Part shown: positions 23,483-33,100 of the stretch, one piece after another
Numbering within the stretch: position 1 is the first letter of the stretch
Layout: each line of letters opens with the position of its first letter
Assembly: GCF_002896855.1 (NCBI RefSeq)
Contig: NZ_CP021850.1
Coordinates: 4,551,665 to 4,615,664, forward strand
Source: Clostridium thermosuccinogenes
Lineage (GTDB): Bacteria > Bacillota > Clostridia > Acetivibrionales > DSM-5807
DNA length: 64,000 bases
Reading direction: 5' to 3'
Notes under the pieces: generated by a model
The model's database searches: none
What the model was told of the DNA's origin: nothing
Seen by the model: only the letters and a program-made list of their open reading frames with translations
Made by a program: the position numbers and the translations under genes

Positions 23483-24628
23483 CTAGGAGCCTCGTATCAG
23501 CTTGGGGTAGGGAAGCTTATTTTCCAGCATGAACAGTATTTTCTCAAATACCTTCTTGTTGCTCAAAATGCCTTTGTGGATAGGCGCTTGAACTAAGGTA
23601 CCATTTAAGATGTCATCCACTGTTATGTTGCTTTTACCCAAGTTAAACAGCTCTGTTTTGATGCCCCACTCATCAAGGGATGCATTGGTAATGCCCACTA
23701 CCTCATCGTACTGAGCTATGATGTTTCCAGTCTGTATTGTATTGTTTAAGCCTTTGTTGATCATGGACGGAAGGATGTGTGTGAATAATGGATTGTCAGG
23801 TATTAGATCCAAAATCCCTTGTCCTTCAAAATATTCGGCACCCAGGGAAGCAATAGGAGAACCTTTATGAGGAACTGAAATGAATATTATTTTTTTTATA
23901 TCGTGGTTTTTAATGTATTCCCTGCTGCATGTGTAATAACGAGCAACAAGCCCTCCCATGCTGTGGGCGATAAGATCAAATCTTCCGACCTGGATGCCTT
24001 TCGAAAGATACACAAGTTTTTGCTGCTGTAAAAAATCCTTAAGTTCCCCGGAACCGTGAGCGATTCCTTTTATGGAGTCATAATTAAAAGGGATGCATTC
24101 ATAACCTTTGGAGTTAAGATAACCCATCAGATTTTCAAATATATCACCGTTGGATTGGTAGCCATGTATCATAACTACAGGCGTACGAGTAATTTTCACC
24201 TTTACTGCCTCCGATATATCAGTATCGTCAATGGAAGCTCTTATGATGGCTTCCGCATATCCATCTGAAAAATTCTTGCTGTCATATTCCGGGGGAGAGT
24301 ATGTTACAATAGCCTCTCCGAAAGTATTTGTCCTTACATCTTCGGGATATAAGCTTCCAAAGTCATTATCGGATGTCAGCAAAATACGGGCATATTGGAC
24401 GGGCATACCAGACGAATCTCGCACTTCTGCCTTTAAAATCAGTTTGTTTTCCGGGTCTGCTGTCAATATGCCTATACCGGGATTAACAAGGCTTAAGCTT
24501 AAAGACAATTCACTTTTTTTAGACAATTCATATTTAATGAGATTCCAAAAATTCGCAAAGAGCATTATAAATGCCAGCAATATGCATACTGCTGATAATA
24601 TAGCCCAAAATCTAAATTTTCTTAGCAT
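23483..24628 (-). CDS. Membrane-anchored alpha/beta-hydrolase (esterase/lipase-like) with an Ig-like domain
   Basis: This 381-residue protein starts with a membrane anchor (about residues 8-30). A beta-rich region (about 45-148) resembles bacterial Ig-like domains (ILKAEVRDSSGMPV). An alpha/beta-hydrolase domain then opens with PVVMIHGYQSNGD. The nucleophile elbow is AHSMGGLVARYY with Ser223, and a later SVPHKGSP segment is typical of lipase/PGAP1-like esterases. The active domain should face outside the membrane. The substrate is unknown. It is a single gene on the minus strand, facing away from the CBS gene; the ATG at 24628 has AGGGATTG upstream. Confidence 0.78.
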   Translation of the reverse strand: MLRKFRFWAILSAVCILLAFIMLFANFWNLIKYELSKKSELSLSLSLVNPGIGILTADPENKLILKAEVRDSSGMPVQYARILLTSDNDFGSLYPEDVRTNTFGEAIVTYSPPEYDSKNFSDGYAEAIIRASIDDTDISEAVKVKITRTPVVMIHGYQSNGDIFENLMGYLNSKGYECIPFNYDSIKGIAHGSGELKDFLQQQKLVYLSKGIQVGRFDLIAHSMGGLVARYYTCSREYIKNHDIKKIIFISVPHKGSPIASLGAEYFEGQGILDLIPDNPLFTHILPSMINKGLNNTIQTGNIIAQYDEVVGITNASLDEWGIKTELFNLGKSNITVDDILNGTLVQAPIHKGILSNKKVFEKILFMLENKLPYPKLIRGS

Positions 24629-24774
24629 TTTGCATCAATCCCTGATGAACGATGATTTGCACTTCTATAATTAAAATTATTACATACAATGAGTATTTCA
24701 ACAATTGCTGCATTTAATTCACAAGATTATTTTCATTTCAGCGGGGAAAAATAATTCCGAAGGGAGATGATTTT

Positions 24775-25212
24775 TTGAAAGTACAAGATATCATGACTAA
24801 AAATGTTGCATATATAAGTCCCAGTTCAACATTGACCGAAGCAGCACAGCTGATGCAGAAGCATAATGTAGGGTCAATACCTGTATGTGATCAGAATGGT
24901 GTTGTAGGTATTGTAACAGACAGGGATATAGTGGTGCGCAATATAGCTCTCGGCAAAAACCCACAGAATACCCCTGTAAGTGAAATAATGACTACACAGA
25001 TAAAGATGGCTAATCCATCCATGGAAGTCGATGAAGCGTCAAAAATTATGTCCCAGTACCAGGTAAGAAGGCTTCCTGTGGTTGAGAACAACCAGATTGT
25101 AGGTATGGTATCCCTTGGGGATTTGGCTGCTGATCAGAGATTTGATATGGAAGCCGGTGAAGCTTTAGCAGAAATATCAAAACCGGCCAAACCGGAAAAA
25201 ATGCAGAAATAA
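24775..25212 (+). CDS. CBS-domain protein
   Basis: The 145-residue cytosolic protein is two CBS repeats: VQDIMTKNVAYISPSSTLTE with PVCDQNGVVGIVTDRDIV, then VSEIMTTQIKMANPSMEVDE with PVVENNQIVGMVSLGDL. CBS pairs bind adenine nucleotides and act as energy or ion sensors. A stand-alone pair like this usually has unknown targets. The start is TTG at 24775 with GGGAGATGA upstream. The C-terminus is a short Lys/Pro-rich tail. A perfect 12-bp inverted repeat ends the gene and also faces the convergent gerQ-like gene. Confidence 0.9.
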   Translation: MKVQDIMTKNVAYISPSSTLTEAAQLMQKHNVGSIPVCDQNGVVGIVTDRDIVVRNIALGKNPQNTPVSEIMTTQIKMANPSMEVDEASKIMSQYQVRRLPVVENNQIVGMVSLGDLAADQRFDMEAGEALAEISKPAKPEKMQK

Positions 25213-25231
25213 AGTAAAGAAATATCAAAAC

Positions 25232-25281
25232 TGCAGGCAATAGGCTATGGAGTTGTTTTGTATCTTGGTCTATTGCCTGCA
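25232..25281. terminator. Bidirectional hairpin between CBS gene and gerQ-like gene
   Basis: TGCAGGCAATAG (25232-25243) and CTATTGCCTGCA (25270-25281) are a perfect inverted repeat with a 26-base loop, placed between convergent genes. It lacks a long T run, so termination strength is uncertain. Confidence 0.5.
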
Positions 25282-25286
25282 ACATA

Positions 25287-25733
25287 TTAGAAGTATATAT
25301 TTACAAACTTGATGGAATATAAATCGCAAACAATTACATTGTCTTCGCCTTCTTCACGAAGCAATATATAGCTTGCTCCAACGCCTACCAAAACTCCTGT
25401 TCTGTCTGTGATTGTGTTTGTACCGATAAGAAATTCAACTCTTACCCTTCTTCCTATCTGAGTCCGTAAAAATCCGGCCAGATACATTGTGCTTTGCACC
25501 GATTGGGGGACAAACTCACTGTCAGCTGCTATAGTGGGTACGCCTGTGGTTGCAGGTGGCGCAAATTGAGGTCCTGTGGGTGCACCGGTGGGCAAAGCCA
25601 TAGGAATGCCTCCGGGTGTGAGTCCGCCCGGTTGGAACTGATACTGTGGCATTTGTGCTCCGTTCTGACGTGACGGCATCGGGCTGAATTTTACGTTTGC
25701 CGGACATGGCGGCATATCATCGTAACTATACAT
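25287..25733 (-). CDS. GerQ-like spore coat protein
   Basis: The first half is a low-complexity Pro/Gly/Gln-rich stretch (about residues 10-65). The second half (PQSVQSTMYLAGFLRTQIGR, then RVRVEFLIGTN, DRTGVLVGVGASYILL and a beta-rich end) follows the pattern of Bacillus GerQ, a coat protein needed to place the lytic enzyme CwlJ. It lies directly downstream of a cwlJ-like gene on the same strand, ten bases apart, as expected for that pair. The ATG at 25733 has GGAGG about 12 bases upstream; ATG 25745 abuts the GGAGG and is less likely. Homology is inferred by pattern and context. Confidence 0.65.
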   Translation of the reverse strand: MYSYDDMPPCPANVKFSPMPSRQNGAQMPQYQFQPGGLTPGGIPMALPTGAPTGPQFAPPATTGVPTIAADSEFVPQSVQSTMYLAGFLRTQIGRRVRVEFLIGTNTITDRTGVLVGVGASYILLREEGEDNVIVCDLYSIKFVNIYF

Positions 25734-25754
25734 AACTATTACCATCCTCCTTCA

Positions 25755-26198
25755 TCATGTTTGATAATAAAGTGCCGTAGGGGTGTAAAAGCAATGCTGT
25801 CTTATTCTGTTGTAGAGGCTTCCGGAACCGTTACGCGGAAATACTCGTTCACATACCGGGCTGTATGGGTTATAATACCAGAGACAGTCATCAACGCCCT
25901 GAAGCTTGTTTCCTGAGAGAGCCCAGTCAGCAATCTGATAGTGGATCTCCTCCGGAGGTGTTGCCCATACTGTCTGGGGATTTGCCTCGCCGTAAACAGT
26001 GGGCATCATGCAAGTAAACTGGTAAGGCTGGGTAATAACCTTGCGGAGGTCTCCCTGACAAACTCTTAAGTATTCACCGTCAGCCACATGGACCCTGTTC
26101 ATGACAACAGTAGCCACGGCCTTCATACCTGCTTCTCCTTCCCCTTCGGCTTCGCATCTGATCAACCTTGCGAATAATTCTCTTGCTGGAAAAGGCAT
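25755..26198 (-). CDS. Spore cortex-lytic cell-wall hydrolase (CwlJ/SleB family)
   Basis: The 147-residue protein is a single Hydrolase_2 domain. ARLIRCEAEGEGEAGMKAVATVVMNRV contains the presumed catalytic glutamate, followed by ITQPYQFTCM and WYYNPYSPVCERVFP. This family degrades muramic-lactam cortex peptidoglycan at germination. There is no signal peptide, as in CwlJ, which is made in the mother cell and placed in the coat, and unlike exported SleB. AGGTGATG precedes the ATG. It forms an apparent operon with the gerQ-like gene. Confidence 0.85.
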   Translation of the reverse strand: MPFPARELFARLIRCEAEGEGEAGMKAVATVVMNRVHVADGEYLRVCQGDLRKVITQPYQFTCMMPTVYGEANPQTVWATPPEEIHYQIADWALSGNKLQGVDDCLWYYNPYSPVCERVFPRNGSGSLYNRIRQHCFYTPTALYYQT

Positions 26199-26412
26199 AA
26201 CTACATCACCTGTCTGTTGTTTATTTCAATATTCAATATCAGTATATTAACATAACGCATTATTGGTAATATTAAGATGTGATTAATTTGAAAATAATTC
26301 ATACGATAAAACTAAAAAAGATGCTAATAATAATAGTGTCGTTAATATCCCTGCTGCAAAAACATGCAGGACACTTAAAGCAGGCTATGCCTGCAAAAAG
26401 GAGGAATGTACT

Positions 26413-26586
26413 GTGAGTAGGCAGAGAAGCATGATGTCTGAAAAATTGAAGACTGAAATAGCCAAGGAACTTGGAGTCTATGACACAGTGGCAACCGAAG
26501 GTTGGGGTGCTGTGAGCTCCAGAAACTGCGGAAATATAGTGAAAAAGGCTATAGAGATGGCAGAAAGGAGCTTGGGCAGCAGGTAG
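26413..26586 (+). CDS. Small acid-soluble spore protein, alpha/beta type
   Basis: The 57-residue protein has the SASP pattern: KLKTEIAKELGV, GWGAVSSRNCGNIVKKAIEMAE. It matches the LKYEIAxELGV and GxVTSRxxGxxVxxxIxxAE consensus, including the Glu-Ile-Ala site cut by the germination protease GPR. These proteins coat spore DNA and protect it from UV and heat. The start is GTG at 26413 with AGGAGG eight bases ahead (26399-26404). It stands alone with its own terminator. A cysteine in the second conserved helix region is unusual for the family. Confidence 0.92.
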   Translation: MSRQRSMMSEKLKTEIAKELGVYDTVATEGWGAVSSRNCGNIVKKAIEMAERSLGSR

Positions 26587-26604
26587 ATATTAAGTTAACG
26601 AACT

Positions 26605-26634
26605 AAAGCCGGTGAAATACCGGCTTTAATTTTG
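26605..26634 (+). terminator. Intrinsic terminator after SASP gene
   Basis: AAAGCCGGT (26605-26613) pairs with ACCGGCTTT (26619-26627), short loop, followed by AATTTT. Confidence 0.82.
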
Positions 26635-26826
26635 CTCATTTCCATTTTTATTTCCATATCATTCCTTCGCAAATATTAATCTTGGAAACGGAAGAAGGCT
26701 GTGGTAAGATTATTACAGCTTATGCTTAAAGAAATTTCTCTTATTTCAAATCTATTACAATTTCTTTACACTTAAAATCTATATGTTGACGAGCAAAACT
26801 GCCGATGATATAATGTGTTTGAATTC

Positions 26827-26961
26827 AAGATAGGCGATTATCGCTAATCTTGAGTAAGTAGTACCAAGGGGTAAGGTTACAGAAGTCTGGAAGCAGGCGT
26901 AACCAAGTTACCCTACATATTTTTTCCTGCTTCCAAAAAAATACAAGGAGGATTTGAGAGC
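26827..26961 (+). promoter_or_regulatory. Structured 5' leader of the S-layer gene (possible pseudoknot)
   Basis: A perfect hairpin (26827-26838 with 26840-26851) is followed by a second stem: 26869-26880 pairs with 26899-26904 and 26908-26913. The second stem's loop contains GGAAGCAGG (26889-26897), fully complementary to CCTGCTTCC at 26926-26934. This arrangement can form an H-type pseudoknot. It ends 11 bases before AGGAGG (26946-26951). It may stabilise the mRNA or gate translation. It does not match a riboswitch class I recognise. Confidence 0.55.
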
Positions 26962-29817
26962 ATGAGGAATCTCAAGAGGTTTTTAGCAGTTCTCGTAGTA
27001 GTAGCAGTTATGGCTACATCTATGATTCCTGCATTCGCAGCAGATGCTGAACTCTCTCCTATCGAAGTTGTTACCGGCCTTGGAATAGTTGAAGGCGCTG
27101 GCAACGGAGTGGATGATGAGTATCTGGCAGCTGACACAACAAAAATCCAGGCAGCAGTAATACTGCTCAAGGCGCTTGGATTGTACGAAGAAGCCATAGA
27201 CTTCGACGGTGAAGAAAATTTTGCAGACGCCGATGAAGTTACATGGGCAGCTGGAAGAAGAATTCTGGCTTACTTGAAAGCTCACCCTGAGTTGGGTTGG
27301 GTTGGTAATCCGGATGGAACATTTGATGCTTATGCAGTTATAGAGCCTGCACAGCTTTACAAGGTTATGCTGGAGCTCTTGGGCTATGAGCAGAACGTAG
27401 ACTTCAAATGGAGCGAAGTTCTGGAAAAAGCTGTAGAGTTCGGTATGGCTGGCGAGTATGTAGATGGTGAAGGCGTAACTAACGAAGACATGATAGGCAT
27501 CATCTATGAAGCCCTTTATACTCCGGTTAAAGGTGGCACAGAAGAGGATGTTCTCTTAGTGTACCTCGCTGAAATCAACGAGGCTATAAAGGAAAAGGCT
27601 ATTGAGCTCGGCTTGATAGTTGTTGAAGAAGAGCCTGGTGAACTCACTGCAACAGTAGCTGCTACTGGTGCAAAGAAATTGACAGTTACTTTCAACCAGC
27701 CTGTAGACAGCTCAAAAGCTGTGTTTACAGTTAAGAGAGGCGCAGTTAAGCCTTCAGTTAAATCTATAACTTTCTCTGAAGATAAGACTTCTGCTGTAAT
27801 TGAATTCAATGTTAATCTCGCAGATGGAGATTATACAGTAGAAATTGCTGGCTTGACTGAGGAAGCTATAGTTTTAACAACAAAAGTTGAAGCTGCAAAG
27901 CTGACAACTATAGAATTCAGGAGTGACATTGCTGTTATTTCTGATGTTTATGCTAGCAAGTCAGTAAAAGTAGGAGTAGTAGGTAAGAACCAGTATGGTG
28001 AGGAAGTACCTGGTTTCAACCCAGCTGTATTTGCTTCTAAAGGAACAGGTAGCGTTGCATCAGGAGTACTTACATTGACTGTTACTTCAGGTTCTTATAC
28101 CGTTGGTGAAAAAATAGTAGTAACGCTTGTTGATTCCACAACTAATACCACTAAAACAGAGACCTTGACAGTCGCTCAGGCAGCACAAGTTAGCTCTGTA
28201 ACTGTTGGTGAGCTGAAGACTGATGATAAGGATCTGGCAGCAAAACCGATTAACGTAAGCAATTTAAATAGCAATCTGTCAAAATACTATATACCTGTTG
28301 AAATTAAAGATCAGTATGGAAATGTTCTAAAAAAAGCTGAACTGGCTGGAGTAGACATTATTTCCTCCAATACTGAGATAATAAATCCAAAAGGATTTAA
28401 GGATCTTGATAATGGAACTACTGTTATTGAATTGCAGGCAACTACATCTTCAGCAAAAGCTGGTACTGTAGTCCTCACAGTAGTGGCATCAGGAACAGGT
28501 AAAACTGGAAACACAACTATTACAGTATTGGAAGATGCTAAGATAGATACAGTTGTTCTGTCAGCTCCTGAAACTGAATTGAAGATTGGTAAAGCAGCTG
28601 TATTGCCAATAACAGTAATAGACACTTATGGAAATGAAGTTGCATTGAAAGACATCACTTTCACTGCTAAAGACGGTGAAACAATTTCAAGTACAACTGA
28701 ACTGAAGCTTAATGGAAATACTAAGCTGTCTGTAACAGGAGCCAAGTTAGCAGTTAAAACAAACTACATTACTGGTGTTACTACAGTTGAGATAACACCT
28801 GATCCAGGTAGCAAGAATATAATTGTTACCGTAACAACAGCAACTGCTAAATTCCAGAGCTTGACGTTAGTTGCAGTAGATGCACCTGTTCCAACATCGA
28901 TCAAAGGTATGAAGTCTGACTTTGTAACAATGTTGGCTGATGTAGATACTATGAAGACTGAGTTCTATTCTAAGGTAGAATTGCTGGATCAATACGGTGA
29001 TACTTTTGAAGATACTATGCCAACCGGTTACTCTTACATCGTAACTCCAAAAGACACACCAGCTTATACAACCTATGTATCTGGTTACGTATATGCTCAG
29101 GGCGAAGACAAAGTCGGAACTGACGTATATGTAGTTAAGTTAATGAAAGATTCTACCGTATTGGATGAAATGGAAGTAGCTGTAACTGTTGTAGATAAAG
29201 AAAAGATCACTGCATTTGGTATAGATGATCTTAACAAGTTCTACACAGGAGATACAACAGGCACTTATACACAGACAGTTAAGATTCATGGCTTAGTTGA
29301 TGGTAAGAAGGTTGCCGTACCACAGGATATGATTAAACTGGTTACTGCAAACAATGGCTTGCCGATAGAAACAAATGGTGAATTTACAGCAACCACTGAT
29401 GTAGACACAGATGGTAAGGATATAAATGCTACTATCACTGTTTGGGTTGAAGCAGGATCCAATACCTACACATTGACCAAAGATGTTGTTTATAGCTCAG
29501 CTGCACCTAAGGCTTCAAGCTTGGTAATTAAGAAAGGTGGCGACGAAGTTACTAATGCAGTTGAAGTAACATTAGCTAGCGGTAACCTCTTTACTGGAAT
29601 CGATGGTCTCAAAGTTGAGGCAAAAGACCAGTATGGACATACCAAAACTACAGATGCTAAGTTCGCTATAACAAACAACGAAACAGGTCTGACATTAAGC
29701 GTTAATGATAGTGGAGATTTGACTGTTTCAACAGGTACTGTAGATCCTGGTAAGTCATTCACTCTCACTGTATTCATGGATGGCCTGTATAAGTCAGTTA
29801 AAGTGTATGTAAAATAA
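26962..29817 (+). CDS. S-layer protein with divergent SLH-like repeats and Ig-like domains
   Basis: The 951-residue protein starts with a signal peptide (cleavage expected after SMIPAFA, about residue 26). Three divergent SLH-like repeats (about 30-215) follow: LGIVEGAGNGVDDEYLAADT, then GWVGNPDGTFDAYAVIEPAQ, then a third ending IIYEALYTPVKGG. They keep the fold pattern but lack the usual TRAE motif. The rest is a chain of beta-rich Ig-like modules rich in Thr, Val and Lys with almost no cysteine. The ATG has a strong AGGAGG, and a structured leader and strong terminator suggest heavy expression. It is probably the main surface-array protein. A paralogue lies at 34900. Confidence 0.85.
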   Translation: MRNLKRFLAVLVVVAVMATSMIPAFAADAELSPIEVVTGLGIVEGAGNGVDDEYLAADTTKIQAAVILLKALGLYEEAIDFDGEENFADADEVTWAAGRRILAYLKAHPELGWVGNPDGTFDAYAVIEPAQLYKVMLELLGYEQNVDFKWSEVLEKAVEFGMAGEYVDGEGVTNEDMIGIIYEALYTPVKGGTEEDVLLVYLAEINEAIKEKAIELGLIVVEEEPGELTATVAATGAKKLTVTFNQPVDSSKAVFTVKRGAVKPSVKSITFSEDKTSAVIEFNVNLADGDYTVEIAGLTEEAIVLTTKVEAAKLTTIEFRSDIAVISDVYASKSVKVGVVGKNQYGEEVPGFNPAVFASKGTGSVASGVLTLTVTSGSYTVGEKIVVTLVDSTTNTTKTETLTVAQAAQVSSVTVGELKTDDKDLAAKPINVSNLNSNLSKYYIPVEIKDQYGNVLKKAELAGVDIISSNTEIINPKGFKDLDNGTTVIELQATTSSAKAGTVVLTVVASGTGKTGNTTITVLEDAKIDTVVLSAPETELKIGKAAVLPITVIDTYGNEVALKDITFTAKDGETISSTTELKLNGNTKLSVTGAKLAVKTNYITGVTTVEITPDPGSKNIIVTVTTATAKFQSLTLVAVDAPVPTSIKGMKSDFVTMLADVDTMKTEFYSKVELLDQYGDTFEDTMPTGYSYIVTPKDTPAYTTYVSGYVYAQGEDKVGTDVYVVKLMKDSTVLDEMEVAVTVVDKEKITAFGIDDLNKFYTGDTTGTYTQTVKIHGLVDGKKVAVPQDMIKLVTANNGLPIETNGEFTATTDVDTDGKDINATITVWVEAGSNTYTLTKDVVYSSAAPKASSLVIKKGGDEVTNAVEVTLASGNLFTGIDGLKVEAKDQYGHTKTTDAKFAITNNETGLTLSVNDSGDLTVSTGTVDPGKSFTLTVFMDGLYKSVKVYVK

Positions 29818-29834
29818 TATTTACAGATTAGTGG

Positions 29835-29864
29835 AAGGAGGGGAGAAATCCCCTCTTTCTTTTT
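29835..29864 (+). terminator. Strong terminator after S-layer gene
   Basis: GAGGGGA (29838-29844) pairs with TCCCCTC (29849-29855) around a GAAA tetraloop, extended by flanking A-T pairs, followed by TTTCTTTTT. Between this and 30140 no gene is visible. Confidence 0.9.
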
Positions 29865-30140
29865 GTTTGGGTTTGCAAACCTAGGCTATACTTTTGGAGT
29901 AAATCCAGTTTATGTATTTGTCAGGAAGCTCGTAAGCGAATTCTTCAGCACACAGTAAATCAGGATGTTGAGTGGATCAACATAGGCTTGCTAAAACATC
30001 ATAAAAGGAACAGAGAATAAAAGACATATACTATACTTAAGCAAAATTGTCACACTTATATAATTGACATATGAACATTCATTTATTAAACTTTACTTAT
30101 GTTCACTATTCATTTTAGGGTAAAGGAGCGGCATCCTGGC

Positions 30141-33100
30141 ATGTCACAAAGAAAAAGGGAAAGCAAAAGTAATAACATAAAAAATAAAAACGCTTTTAGC
30201 AAAGCATATGGTAAAATAGACCGCATTAGTATTGCTGCAAAATTAAAAACTATTATAATATTATGTCTTTCATTAATTTTATTTTATCCTCCTTTTTTAA
30301 GGGGATTGTTCTTTGATACAGAGCAGCTATTTACAGAGATTTTTGTGTTATCCGTATACTTACTATTTTGGATATATAAATATTTATTAAAGAACAGGCG
30401 AATTTTGACTACACCTATTGATTATGCTGCGTTAGGATTCGTGTTTGTATACTTCCTGTCCTTATTCCCGGCTATAGATAAATATCTAGCCATCTCAGAG
30501 TGGTTAAAATACTGTATGTATTTTGCAATTTTTCATATGGTATCGGAGATTGCCATTACTTATAGGTCAAAAGCTGTTTTATTATGGACTATGGCCGCTA
30601 CTGCTTGCAGTGTTTCGATTATCGGATTGGACGCACTTGCCGGAGGAAAATTTGTAGGTGTTTTAAACAGCCTTTCAAGCAAAATAGGGTTAACACAGGC
30701 ACTTGGGCTAAAAGAGATGTTCTTTATGTTGACTGCAGGTAACAGGATATCTTCTACGTTTCAATACCCTAATGCCCTTGCATCTTATAACATGGCGGTA
30801 TTCTTTATAACTGTGGGACTAATCATAACATCAAGGCACTTTTGGACAAGGGCTATTGGTGGTTGTGCGGGTTTTGTACTGTTTGTTACGTTTTTTCTCA
30901 CTTCCAGTCGTGGTGCATATTTGATGTTTCCTGTCGCTGGATTAATTTTTATAATGACTTTGCCGAAAGGAGACAGATTAAAAGGACTATTTTACTCAAT
31001 AATATATTCGCTTATCGGGGCTGCCTTGTCTTTCAAGCTTCTCGAAGTCGTAGCAATTGGAAAAGGTAACTATTACAGTTTTTGGAAGTATATTTTGCTA
31101 GGTGTGCTAGTGTCTTCTGTTCTTACAATTGGTATGTATTATATTGTGAAATTCCTTGAGAAGTTAAGCTGGAAGGTTTATGCGGTATTGGTTTCGATAC
31201 TTATTATAACTGCTGTATCCGGTTTGATTTATGCCCTAAACACAACTCTTCCTGTGGAGCTGTCCAATATGGATGCTGGATCGAATAATTTGAAGTCGGT
31301 AAGAAGGAGTGTCGTCTTAAAGCCTGGGCATCAATACAAACTGACTTTTAATGTAGAAGCTTCAATGAAAGATGAAAAGCCCTATGCATATTATGTTAAT
31401 GTTCAAAGCTTAAGCGTTAATGATATTCTTTTTGACAGGGCGACTTATTTAGGGTCTTTATCTGGACAAGCTACAAATGGTATTAATAGTGAAGAGATTA
31501 GTTTCAAAGTTCCAGAGGATAGTAAAATTATTAGATTAAACTTCATAAATTATCATCAGGATACAAAAGCAGTATTTTCTGACGCAGTTATTCAGGATGC
31601 CAGCTCGGGTAAGATTGTAAAAAAAGTACCTTTGAAATATAAATATATTCCTGAATCGTTGGCTTCCAGGCTTGATGACATTTGGGCCACAAAAAGCGGT
31701 ATACAAAGACTTGTGTATTATAAAGACGGATGGGAAATAATAAAGGACCGCCCTATTCTGGGAGCTGGCGGAGGTGCCTGGTCTCTTCTATACTTTATGT
31801 ATCAGTCATACTTATATTTCTCTACCCAGGCTCACAATTATTTTCTTCAGCTTGGTGTGGAGACGGGTATTGTTGGGTTGCTTGCCCTTTTGGTTCTAAT
31901 ATTATCCATTGTGTTTATGTACACTCTTGAACTTAAGTATACAGGAGAGAATACCGGGGATAAGGTACTGCAATCAGCTGCATTTACTTCAATATGTGCA
32001 TTATTTATGCATTCTTTTATAGATTTTGATTTTTCGCTAGCTGCTGTTTTTATGCTTGCCTGGGCACTTTTAGGCATATATAATTCTAGGTATATAAATA
32101 CAGATTCATCTAAAACGAAACTTGATTCGTTGAAAAACAAGCTGTATAGAGGGTTAGTTACTTTAGCAGAAAAACTCGAAAATATTAAGAAAGTTTCATT
32201 TTCACCGGTTATCGGGACGATCCTAACTGCTTTGATTTTGCTTTTGCCGGTTCTCTTTTTAACAGCAAAAGGCTATGCTAAAGATTCTATAATTGCCAGA
32301 TATGAAAATGACCAGGTGACGGCATTAAAAAGCATCAAATCCGCATCATTGCTAAATCCTTTTAATGTGGAATACAAAATTGAGTGGGCAAATGTAATTA
32401 TTAACAAAGGCAATGTTACACAGAAGGAATTAAAAGAAGCATATAAGCTCTTAACGGAAGCCGAAAAAAAGAGCAAATTTGATGTACGTTCCCATGCCAA
32501 TATAGGATCACTCTACCTTGCTATAGGAAACATTGAAAAGGGTTTGGAGCATTTTGATTTTGCTACCAAGCTTAAACCTTTGGACCCAAGTGTATGGGAG
32601 ACAAGAATTGATGCATACTCCAGCGTTATTAACTATTTTATCAATAATGATGCTTTAGAAAATGCTTATAAATATATGAATGGTGTGCAAAAAATACTTG
32701 TGGAGGCAAAGGAAGCCAATAACAAAAATCTTGATCCCTTTATTTTTTCAGACCTCAATATATTTGAAAAAATTGAGGAATATAAACATATCAGTGCTAC
32801 AATGGACTACAAGCAGGATAGCAATATCAATGGGTCAGTAATTAACAGTGTGATAGATAGATTTATATTTATCAACTATCCCGAACTGGATATCAACTCT
32901 GATGGTTTGCCGGACCAATGGGTAATAGGTGACCCAACTGCTACAAAAGTATATATTGAAGATGGTATGATGGTAGTTGACAGTACTAAGAACGGATATG
33001 GTTATATTACAAGCAGAAAGCTAAATCTTGAAGCAGAAAAGAGCTATACGATTGTTGTAGAGATAACGAATCCGGAAACTATTGAAAAAATAGAATATAA

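Noticed and set aside
26827-26934. S-layer leader as a c-di-GMP-II or other known riboswitch
   Set aside because: A short stretch (TTGAGTAAGTAGTACC) looked faintly like the class II aptamer, but the other required blocks are missing. I left it as an unclassified structure.
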